Source: Gammaproteobacteria bacterium (lineage in GTDB: Bacteria; Pseudomonadota; Gammaproteobacteria; SZUA-229). From it: a DNA stretch of 8,787 nucleotides. Under the pieces are notes generated by a model, which worked only from the letters and a program-made list of their open reading frames with translations, ran no database searches and was not told where the DNA came from. A program made the position numbers and the translations under genes. Shown here piece after piece: positions 1-5,708 of this stretch (the stretch's first letter is position 1; every line of letters starts with the position of its first letter). The DNA is taken from assembly GCA_030637945.1 (NCBI GenBank), contig DAOWFN010000219.1, forward strand, positions 1-8,787, read 5' to 3'.

Positions 1-155
1 CTAAATGCGGCGAAGGCAAATGCGGCGGCAAAGGCATGGAAAACAAGAGCGAAAAAGCTAAAGAAGCTAAATGTGGCGAAGGCAAATGCGGCGAAGGCAT
101 GATGAACAAAAGCGAAAAAGCTAAGGAAGCTAAATGCGGCGGCGACAAAAAATAA
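1..155 (+). CDS. hvfA: HvfA-like precursor of a copper-binding oxazolone/thioamide RiPP (3' part only)
   Basis: This is the last 50 codons (first complete codon at position 3, stop TAA 153-155) of a Lys/Gly/Glu-rich, low-complexity protein. The start and any signal peptide lie upstream of the window. Five cysteines are visible, all in a KCG context: two EGKCG (visible residues 4-8 and 26-30), two EAKCG (21-25 and 42-46) and one KCG at the cut edge. In the HvfABC system described in Haemophilus influenzae, EGKCG cysteines of the precursor are oxidised by HvfB with HvfC to oxazolone/thioamide pairs that bind Cu(I). The DUF692, DUF2063 and DoxX genes downstream on the same strand support that assignment here. 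The gene ends just before a strong terminator, so it is probably transcribed separately from, and more abundantly than, its maturation genes. Whether EAKCG sites are modified cannot be told from sequence. Confidence 0.85.
   Translation, partial: KCGEGKCGGKGMENKSEKAKEAKCGEGKCGEGMMNKSEKAKEAKCGGDKK
3..131 (+). repeat. In-frame tandem repeat of the RiPP precursor core
   Basis: Two adjacent in-frame copies, 66 nt (3-68) and 63 nt (69-131), encode 22- and 21-residue units. Each begins KCGEGKCG and ends NKSEKAKEA. A third, truncated unit (KCGGDKK) closes the protein. The copies differ by one residue in length and a few substitutions in the middle (GKGMENK versus EGMMNK). Each unit carries one EGKCG motif and leads into one EAKCG motif at the junction, so copy number sets the number of potential Cu sites. 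The array may continue upstream of the window. Confidence 0.9.
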
Positions 156-184
156 GCTTGCCTCTTATCTCACATCGAGCTATT

Positions 185-229
185 ACAGCAATAAAAAAGC
201 CCCGATTATAGGGGCTTTTTTATTGCTGT
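185..229 (+). terminator. Strong intrinsic terminator after the RiPP precursor
   Basis: A perfect 19-bp inverted repeat (185-203 pairs with 211-229) surrounds the 7-nt loop GATTATA. The loop-proximal stem is AGCCCC/GGGGCT, flanked by A6 on the left and T6 on the right, so it can act as a Rho-independent terminator in both directions. It lies 29 nt past the precursor stop and 120 nt before the next gene, separating precursor from maturation genes, or letting only partial read-through pass. Confidence 0.93.
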
Positions 230-268
230 ATAAAAAAACAAATTATTTATATTAATTTAAAAAAATTA

Positions 269-287
269 AGCCTAATATCAATAGGCT
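269..287. promoter_or_regulatory. AT-rich leader with a small inverted repeat upstream of the FMN oxidoreductase gene
   Basis: A 6-bp inverted repeat (AGCCTA 269-274, TAGGCT 282-287) with a 7-nt spacer lies in the very AT-rich 120-nt gap after the terminator. A -10-like TAATAT (273-278) overlaps it, but no convincing -35 is visible. Because a terminator precedes this gap, a promoter for the downstream genes is expected here. The exact element is a guess; it could be an operator or chance. Confidence 0.22.
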
Positions 288-349
288 AGTGAACTAACAT
301 CATAAAACAAAAACTAAGCATTCGATAATACTTCACAACAGGAATAAAA

Positions 350-1852
350 ATGGTTTTAGGAGAATCTTTTGGGTTAGAAGTTTTAAGCTGGATGGCAACC
401 CTCTTTATTTTTGCGGTCGGATTGTTTCTTCTCTTTCTTATCGGCGTCTATATTTCCGATGTTACCCAAACCAAACAGGCCATCAGAAGAAACTATCCTG
501 TTATCGGTCACCTCCGGTATTATTTTGAACACGTCGGTACTTTTTTTCGTCAATATTTCTTCACTATGGATAGAGAAGAAATGCCTTTCAATCGAGCGCA
601 ACGCTCATGGGTATATCGGGCAGCTAAAGATATAGACAACCTGGTCGCCTTTGGATCCACTCATGACTTAAAACCAAGCGGCACTGTTTTATTCGTAAAT
701 ACCGCATTCCCCACACTTGGTAAAGATGCTGTCGAATGCGGTCCTGTCATTATCGGTGAAGGTTCAGCTGAAAAGCCCTTTACTGCACATTCATTTTTTA
801 ATATCTCTGGAATGAGCTACGGCGCCATTTCCAAGCCAGCAGTACAAGCCCTGTCTTATGGGGCAAAAAAAACCCGCGCATGGATGAACACAGGCGAAGG
901 TGGCCTATCACCTTTTCACCTCGAAGGCGGCGCAGATATAGTATTTCAAATTGGCACCGCCAAGTACGGAGTGCGAGATAGAAACGGAAACCTGTCCGAT
1001 GAAAAACTACGGGAAATAGCTGCGCATGAAACCGTGCGCATGTTTGAAATAAAAATGTCGCAGGGAGCAAAACCGGGAAAAGGCGGTATCTTGCCTGCCA
1101 TAAAAGTTGGAGAAGAAATTGCAAAAATTCGCGGTATCCCTGTCGGCGTAGACTCTATCAGCCCGAACCGTCATTTAGACATCGAAAACAATGACGATTT
1201 AATCGATATGATAAATCATGTCCGAAAAATCACAGGCAAACCCGTGGGATTCAAAGCAGTAATGGGTGACAAAACCTGGCTAGGTGAATTTCTCGATGCA
1301 GTTAATAAACGCGGTAAAGAATATGCGCCCGACTTTATAACCATCGATAGCGCTGACGGCGGTACAGGCGCTGCACCGATGAGTTTAATCGATAACGTCG
1401 GCATGCCGATAAACGAAAGCTTACCACTTGCCATTGATACGATCATCAGCGCAGGCTTGCGAGACCGGATTAAAGTCATCGCATCAGGAAAACTGATCAA
1501 TCCTGCAGAGGTCGCCTGGGCTCTCTGCGTAGGCGCTGATTTTATCGCTTCTGCACGAGGGTTCATGTTTTCACTGGGCTGCATCCAGGCACTGCAGTGT
1601 CACAAGAACACCTGTCCAACCGGTATCACCACACACAATAAAAAATTACAACGCGGTCTGGTCGCAGAACAAAAATCGATCCGCGTCGCTAACTATATCA
1701 AAAACATCTGTTATGAAGTCGGCGTATTAGCGCACTCCTGTGGCGTACGAAATCCACGCGAACTTAGTCGTCGACATGCCCGGATCGTGCAGAGCAACGG
1801 AACATCCATCATGCTGGCAGATCTGTATCCAGACGTCTCAGTAAAGGATTAA
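350..1852 (+). CDS. Stand-alone FMN-binding glutamate synthase-family oxidoreductase, membrane-anchored
   Basis: This 500-residue protein has an N-terminal hydrophobic segment (about 13-36), a positively charged linker, and then the FMN/3Fe-4S domain of glutamate synthase (Glu_synthase family) filling about 100-480. Visible family motifs are SGMSYGAIS (153-161), NTGEGGLSPFH (180-190), KMSQGAKPGKGGILP (235-249), DSADGGTGAAP (333-343) and the cluster motif C411-x5-C417-x4-C422, matching the 3Fe-4S ligand spacing of GltB. The glutaminase (GATase type 2) domain and the C-terminal GXGXG domain of full GltB are absent, so it should not use glutamine by itself. Canonical GAKPGEGG reads GAKPGKGG, usual for this stand-alone subfamily as I remember it. 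Substrate and electron partner are unknown. The start is supported by AGGA (340-343) six nt before ATG. It is co-directional with the HvfX/HvfB/HvfC-like genes 87 nt downstream, suggesting but not proving a shared transcript. Confidence 0.9.
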   Translation: MVLGESFGLEVLSWMATLFIFAVGLFLLFLIGVYISDVTQTKQAIRRNYPVIGHLRYYFEHVGTFFRQYFFTMDREEMPFNRAQRSWVYRAAKDIDNLVAFGSTHDLKPSGTVLFVNTAFPTLGKDAVECGPVIIGEGSAEKPFTAHSFFNISGMSYGAISKPAVQALSYGAKKTRAWMNTGEGGLSPFHLEGGADIVFQIGTAKYGVRDRNGNLSDEKLREIAAHETVRMFEIKMSQGAKPGKGGILPAIKVGEEIAKIRGIPVGVDSISPNRHLDIENNDDLIDMINHVRKITGKPVGFKAVMGDKTWLGEFLDAVNKRGKEYAPDFITIDSADGGTGAAPMSLIDNVGMPINESLPLAIDTIISAGLRDRIKVIASGKLINPAEVAWALCVGADFIASARGFMFSLGCIQALQCHKNTCPTGITTHNKKLQRGLVAEQKSIRVANYIKNICYEVGVLAHSCGVRNPRELSRRHARIVQSNGTSIMLADLYPDVSVKD

Positions 1853-1939
1853 CTTTTTAATCAACAACGCTGAACTATTAACAGATCATGCGTGTCCACT
1901 AAGGCATAAAAGATTTAACTAATAAAAACAAGGCTAACT

Positions 1940-2545
1940 ATGAAACAATTAATCTCACTCGGCTGCAGAGCGCAATCTCTACTAAACTCTACACGTGCTG
2001 TAGATTTTTTAGGTCCACTAGCGTTAAGAATATATCTTGCCCCCATTTTTATTCTCGCTGGTTGGGGAAAACTCAAAGATCTCGAAAGTACGGCTTATTA
2101 TTTCGGCGAATACCTGGGCTTGCCTTTCCCTGACCTCATGGCCTTTCTTTCAGGTACTACCGAGTTTTTTGGCGGCATTGCTTTAATCGTAGGAATAGCT
2201 ACTCGCTGGGTTTCCTTACCGCTCATGATAACGATGCTGGTTGCTGCGGTAACCGCACACTGGTCAAATGGCTGGCACGCACTTCCAGAAACCACACTTA
2301 CTGTGCCATGGGAATGGCGTATGGATTTGATTGAAGGCGCACAGGAAAGGAAAGAAGTGGCAAAAGCCATATTAAGCGAACATGGCAATATAGACTGGCT
2401 GACAGAAACTGGGAATTTTACTATTTTAAAAAATGGTATCGAATTTGCCGCAACCTACTTTATAATGCTGTTAGTTCTGTTCTTCAACGGTGCAGGTAGG
2501 GCCAGCATTGATTACTTCATCATCAAAAAATGCAACAACTGCTAA
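1940..2545 (+). CDS. hvfX: DoxX-like integral membrane protein of the HvfX type
   Basis: A 201-residue membrane protein with DoxX-type features: the segment LRIYLAPIFILAGWGKL (29-45), then a pair of hydrophobic helices (about 68-87 and 89-107) containing TTEFFGGIALIVG, and a last helix at about 165-183. It is longer than ordinary DoxX proteins (about 130-150 residues) because of a polar insert at 108-164, as in the DoxX relatives that accompany HvfB/HvfC-type maturases. The role in such loci is unsettled; a membrane redox or metal-handling function for the metallophore pathway is an inference. The protein ends in KKCNNC, a CxxC at the very C-terminus. AGG (1931-1933) lies at good distance before ATG. 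The MNIO gene starts 30 nt after the stop, so the two are almost certainly cotranscribed. Confidence 0.85.
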   Translation: MKQLISLGCRAQSLLNSTRAVDFLGPLALRIYLAPIFILAGWGKLKDLESTAYYFGEYLGLPFPDLMAFLSGTTEFFGGIALIVGIATRWVSLPLMITMLVAAVTAHWSNGWHALPETTLTVPWEWRMDLIEGAQERKEVAKAILSEHGNIDWLTETGNFTILKNGIEFAATYFIMLLVLFFNGAGRASIDYFIIKKCNNC

Positions 2546-2575
2546 ACGTAAGGGTTACCAAAGAAGAGTTAAGAT

Positions 2576-3472
2576 ATGATTACTAGGGAAAATCAACAAT
2601 ATCCTGTAACCGGCGCTGGCCTTGGACTGCGCCGAGAAAAACTGGATGAGATGCTGCTCGCGATGAAAGAGAAGACTTTATCTCCGGTAAACTTTATGGA
2701 AGTCGCTCCGGAAAACTGGATACATGTTGGCGGGTCATTCGGAAAAAAATTCAGGCAGTTCACTGAAAGATATGACTTTCTCTGTCACGGCCTTTCATTA
2801 TCTATTGGCAGCCCTGCACCATTAGATGAAAACTTCGTCAGAGACATCGGCGAGTTTATGAAGATACACAACGTTAAGCATTATTCTGAACATCTAACCT
2901 ATTGTTCCGACGATGGACACCTGTATGACTTGCTGCCCATTCCTTTTACAGAAGAAGCGGTACATTATGTTGCTGAACGTATTCGTCGGGTACAGGATAT
3001 TTTGCAACAGGAAATATCCATGGAAAACGCTTCTTACTACACACCGGCGCCCGGCAAAGAGATGGAAGAGATCGAATTTCTCAATGCCGTGCTGGAAGAA
3101 GCAGACTGTGGTTTACTACTGGACGTAAACAACATCTACGTAAATTCTGTAAACCATCGTTATGATCCCATAGCATTCATGAAGCAACTACCCGCAGAGC
3201 GTATTCGTTACGCACATATCGCAGGGCACTACAATGAAGATGAGGATCTAATCGTTGATACCCACGGCGCGGATGTGATCGACCCTGTATGGGATATCCT
3301 GCACAAAGCCTATGAGCATTTTGGCGTTTTCCCGACACTGCTAGAGCGCGACTTTAATATCCCGGCTGTTCCGGAATTACTGACTGAAGTAGAACAGATC
3401 ATTGCTATACAAAATCAATGGCAGCACATGGAACAGAAACCTCAAACGGGCAGTAACCAGGTGCGCAACTGA
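2576..3472 (+). CDS. hvfB: HvfB-type multinuclear non-heme iron oxidase (MNIO, DUF692) RiPP maturase
   Basis: A 298-residue TIM-barrel enzyme of the DUF692/MNIO family, which uses a cluster of two or three irons and O2 to rearrange peptidyl cysteine. For HvfB the known products are oxazolone/thioamide pairs in EGKCG motifs. Conserved family segments are GAGLGLR (13-19), NFMEVAPENW (39-48), CHGLSLSIGS (70-79), HYSEHLTY (102-109), SMENASYY (148-155), LLDVNNIYVN (181-190), AHIAGH (213-218), DTHG (228-231) and LLERD (255-259). By family analogy the iron ligands are likely among H71, E105/H106, E150, D183, H214, H218, D228, H230 and E257; none is missing. It is full length. The start is supported by AAGAAGAG (2561-2568) seven nt upstream. 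Its stop is followed 7 nt later by the hvfC start, so production of the two partners is probably coupled. Confidence 0.95.
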   Translation: MITRENQQYPVTGAGLGLRREKLDEMLLAMKEKTLSPVNFMEVAPENWIHVGGSFGKKFRQFTERYDFLCHGLSLSIGSPAPLDENFVRDIGEFMKIHNVKHYSEHLTYCSDDGHLYDLLPIPFTEEAVHYVAERIRRVQDILQQEISMENASYYTPAPGKEMEEIEFLNAVLEEADCGLLLDVNNIYVNSVNHRYDPIAFMKQLPAERIRYAHIAGHYNEDEDLIVDTHGADVIDPVWDILHKAYEHFGVFPTLLERDFNIPAVPELLTEVEQIIAIQNQWQHMEQKPQTGSNQVRN

Positions 3473-3479
3473 GATACGA

Positions 3480-4244
3480 ATGACTGTACCTGCATTTACA
3501 AAACACCAGTACGAATTTACATCACATATTCGTAACCCGGAAAAAAATACGATACCAGATGGTATCGAAGATCGCCGTATGGGGATTTATCGTGAACTTC
3601 TCTATAACAATGTAGAAGGATTTATCTCAAGCGGCTTCCCTGTCATTCGCGAGATATACAACGATGAAAACTGGCATAAGATGATACGTGATTTTTTTGC
3701 CAATCATAAAAGTCACAGCCCCTACTTCCTGGAGATATCACAGGAGTTTATCGAATACCTGCAAACCGAAAGGGAAACACAACAGGAAGACCCCGCAGGC
3801 CTGATCGAACTGGCACATTACGAATGGGTAGAGATGGCACTGCATGTTTCTGATGAAACCATAAACATGGATAACATCGATGCCAACGGTGATCTTCTCA
3901 GACAGCGTCCGGTATTTTCCCCACTTGCCTGGCCACTGGTCTATCAATTTCCTGTACACACCATGGGCCCGGACAATCTTCCTGATGAAGCACCGCAGCA
4001 GGCAACTTATCTCGTGGTCTACCGCAACAGAAATGATGAGGTACATTTTCTCGAGATCAACCCGGTAACAGCTCGACTCATCAGTTTATTACAGGAAAAT
4101 GAATCCTACACAGGAATGCATGCCATAGAAGACGTGGCAAAAGAAATGGATCACCCTAACCCAGAGGTCGTAAAACAAGGGGGATTAACGGCACTTCAGG
4201 AATTGCAACAATATGGAATTATTCTGGGTTCGCAGCATAATTAA
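3480..4244 (+). CDS. hvfC: HvfC-type RiPP maturation partner (DUF2063)
   Basis: A 254-residue soluble protein with the two-part architecture of HvfC. The N-terminal DUF2063 domain (about 10-120) has RRMGIYRELLYNNVEGF, SPYFLEIS and ELAHYEWVEMAL. A C-terminal domain (about 140-254) begins PVFSPLAWPLVYQFPVH and continues through a winged-helix-like end that resembles peptide-recognition modules. Such proteins bind the RiPP precursor and the MNIO enzyme and are needed for modification. I chose ATG 3480, 7 nt after the HvfB stop. An in-frame TTG at 3402 would add 26 residues wholly overlapping HvfB and unlike the family N-terminus. The ribosome-binding site is weak (GAGATACGA), consistent with translational coupling to hvfB. 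The old domain label 'putative DNA-binding' should not be read as a regulator. Confidence 0.93.
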   Translation: MTVPAFTKHQYEFTSHIRNPEKNTIPDGIEDRRMGIYRELLYNNVEGFISSGFPVIREIYNDENWHKMIRDFFANHKSHSPYFLEISQEFIEYLQTERETQQEDPAGLIELAHYEWVEMALHVSDETINMDNIDANGDLLRQRPVFSPLAWPLVYQFPVHTMGPDNLPDEAPQQATYLVVYRNRNDEVHFLEINPVTARLISLLQENESYTGMHAIEDVAKEMDHPNPEVVKQGGLTALQELQQYGIILGSQHN

Positions 4245-4385
4245 CCTTACATTCAGTATTTTAATAAACGAACTTTCAGTGATTAAAGCTGGGCTAGCAA
4301 TGTCGTCCCTGATCGACGGTCAGGATTTAGAAAAAATTTTCCGCAGAGTCGTGCAGAGAAAAGATTTTTAGGTATTATGTTTTCT

Positions 4386-4458
4386 ATGTAGGTGCGAATT
4401 CATTCACACGATGGTGTCAGAGTATGCGTTCGTCGTGCGAATAAATTCGCACCTACAT
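4386..4458. repeat. BIME-like pair of inverted REP elements, copy 1
   Basis: Two 26-nt arms (4386-4411 and 4433-4458) are inverted repeats matching at 24 of 26 positions around a 21-nt spacer. Each arm is itself REP-like: a GTAG tetranucleotide followed by a short hairpin, GTGCGAAT-TC-ATTCACAC on the left and GTGCGAAT-AA-ATTCGCAC before CTAC on the right. GTAG heads plus a small palindrome are the hallmark of REP units mobilised in trans by RAYT (TnpA-REP) transposases; no RAYT gene is in the window. It lies between the convergent hvfC and 146-residue genes and may also stop transcription from both sides. Confidence 0.85.
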
Positions 4459-4893
4459 AAATAACTGCTGCCACCATCGTTGACGGTTTTTTGGTGGGTT
4501 AAGCGCCGTTTCTAGCTCAACCGGCTGAACCCTGGATAATATCCAGCCAGGTAACGGTGGATTATCACTAAATCCACAGGTGACCCCCAGATTATTTGGA
4601 TCAAAAATCTTAATAAACTCAGGCTTCTGCTTATTATCTACGTATACGACGCCGCAATAATCTTCATCATGCTCCTTATGCAGCAACTCATCAATCTTAT
4701 CGATGAAGTTCAAAAAGTGCTGCTTAGCAACCATTGAATCCGGCGGTACTTCACCAACGGCATAGATATACCATAGATCATCCGCATGTGTTTTTAGCAC
4801 ATCCCAAAAAGCATCCAGATCATGCCAGCGCATCGTCGAAGTGAAGTTACCTTTAAAAGCCGCAAGATAAACTTCTTCTATAGACATATCCAT
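4453..4893 (-). CDS. Conserved-looking protein of unknown function (146 aa)
   Basis: I do not recognise a characterised family. The 146-residue product is acidic, soluble, without signal peptide or membrane segment, and rich in aromatic residues. Landmarks are MRWHDLDAFWDVL near the N-terminus, KHEHDEDYC-like polar text mid-protein (residues about 73-80), FIKIFDPNNLGVTCG and LPGWILSRVQPVEL in the C-terminal half, which look like conserved structural segments. There are two cysteines. The start ATG (4891-4893 on the - strand) has a good AAAGGT site about 7 nt upstream. The reading frame ends KNRQRWWQQLFM, and its TAG stop (4453-4455) is the TAG of a REP GTAG head, so the last codons come from the repeat. 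It lies 63 nt downstream of the TetR gene on the same strand and may be cotranscribed with it. Confidence 0.75.
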   Translation of the reverse strand: MDMSIEEVYLAAFKGNFTSTMRWHDLDAFWDVLKTHADDLWYIYAVGEVPPDSMVAKQHFLNFIDKIDELLHKEHDEDYCGVVYVDNKQKPEFIKIFDPNNLGVTCGFSDNPPLPGWILSRVQPVELETALNPPKNRQRWWQQLFM

Positions 4894-4956
4894 AACATTA
4901 CCTTTGATCTAATGTGACTCAATGTAAAATGATAATTTTAATTTAAAAAATCTGAC

Positions 4957-5523
4957 TTAACGTTGCAGGTTAATCCAGTTTTTTATCGCCAGATGACTGC
5001 GTTTTACATATTCGGCATCTTTAAATACGCTAGCCATTACCGCGACACCTTGCAGCTTGGCCAACAGATCGATGGCGAGTTCACCCGCATCACTTAAACC
5101 CAAGGCCTCAAATTGCTGCGTCATCCAGTCTCGCAATACGATAAATGCCTGTTTAGATTTTTCATGTAAAGCAGAATCATCTTTCACTAGTTCAGAGCTT
5201 AAGGTACCCAGGGGGCAACCCGACTGCATTACATCACCACGTCCATGCTCAATTATATTAGTAAACTTCAACAGACGTTCCCTGGGATCCGATATCTCAG
5301 CATCATACCCGGATAACATTGTGTTGAGGTTTGCAATACGACCATCGATTACCGCATTTAAAATCTCTTCTTTGGTTTTAAAATAATAATAAAAGTTACC
5401 ACGTGGAATATCTGTGGCATCTGAAATATCCTGAAACGACGTTTGATTATAACCACGCCTGTAGAAAAGACTTTCAGCAGCCTCTACAATACGTTGCCGG
5501 TTACCCTCACCCTTTGCACCCAT
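4957..5523 (-). CDS. TetR/AcrR-family transcriptional regulator
   Basis: A 188-residue repressor-type regulator. The N-terminal TetR DNA-binding domain occupies about 8-58: NRQRIVEAAESLFYRRGY, then the helix-turn-helix TSFQDISDATDIPRGNFYYY and FKTKEEIL. The C-terminal ligand-binding/dimerisation domain contains SGCPLGTLSSEL (101-112), a segment like that of NemR/AcuR-type regulators with a cysteine that could sense reactive electrophiles; that sensing role is inference. I start it at ATG 5521-5523, giving MGAKGEGNRQR. A TTG ten codons upstream (5551-5553) would add MCVIFCGCNL, atypical for the family. It is transcribed divergently from the YadG/YadH-type exporter, 185 nt away, so it most likely represses that exporter and itself. 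Confidence 0.93.
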   Translation of the reverse strand: MGAKGEGNRQRIVEAAESLFYRRGYNQTSFQDISDATDIPRGNFYYYFKTKEEILNAVIDGRIANLNTMLSGYDAEISDPRERLLKFTNIIEHGRGDVMQSGCPLGTLSSELVKDDSALHEKSKQAFIVLRDWMTQQFEALGLSDAGELAIDLLAKLQGVAVMASVFKDAEYVKRSHLAIKNWINLQR

Positions 5524-5623
5524 TAAATTACACCCACAAAAAATCACACACAAACATTAAAATGAATCGACATGCCTAAATAAAACGTATCATCACAGAG
5601 AACCATGCTGACATAGCTATTTA

Positions 5624-5639
5624 TTAGACGGTCGTATTA
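5624..5639. promoter_or_regulatory. Candidate TetR operator in the divergent TetR/exporter region
   Basis: The imperfect palindrome TTAGACG-GT-CGTATTA matches at 5 of 7 base pairs around a 2-nt centre. It resembles TAGAC/GTCTA-type TetR sites and lies between the divergent TetR (start 5523) and ABC ATPase (start 5709) genes, 85 nt upstream of the latter. Position fits a shared operator; the base-level assignment is tentative. No other palindrome in the gap looked better. Confidence 0.4.
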
Positions 5640-5708
5640 CTTATGTAAACACTGTAACATCACCGACACATACAAAACAACAGTTATAACAAAATCACAA
5701 CAAAAAAC

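Noticed and set aside
3..131. Repeats at the left edge as a CRISPR array or satellite DNA
   Set aside because: They are in frame, contiguous without unique spacers, and encode a recognisable EGKCG precursor.
318..335. GATAAT text upstream of the FMN oxidoreductase as a Fur box
   Set aside because: Only one half-site resembles the consensus; no symmetrical partner is present.
798..1584. Long antisense open frames inside the FMN oxidoreductase gene
   Set aside because: They lie opposite a clearly conserved protein, encode low-information Arg/Leu- or Ser/Pro-rich text, and match no family.
350..1852. Calling this gene gltB (complete glutamate synthase large subunit)
   Set aside because: It has only the FMN/3Fe-4S domain; the glutaminase and GXGXG domains are missing and a membrane segment replaces them at the N-terminus.
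3402..3479. Extended start of hvfC at TTG 3402
   Set aside because: It would overlap hvfB by 71 nt and add 26 residues with no family resemblance; ATG 3480 directly after the hvfB stop fits family length and coupling.
3480..4244. DUF2063 protein as a DNA-binding regulator
   Set aside because: That label is an old domain name; adjacency to the MNIO gene and the HvfC architecture point to precursor recognition in RiPP maturation.
4308..4324. CCTGA/TCAGG hairpin after hvfC as an intrinsic terminator
   Set aside because: Only 5 bp with a 7-nt loop and no T-tract after it; the downstream BIME is a better candidate for ending transcription.
5524..5553. Extended start of the TetR gene at TTG 5551-5553
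   Set aside because: The added residues MCVIFCGCNL are atypical; ATG 5521-5523 gives the usual short lead into the TetR helix-turn-helix.
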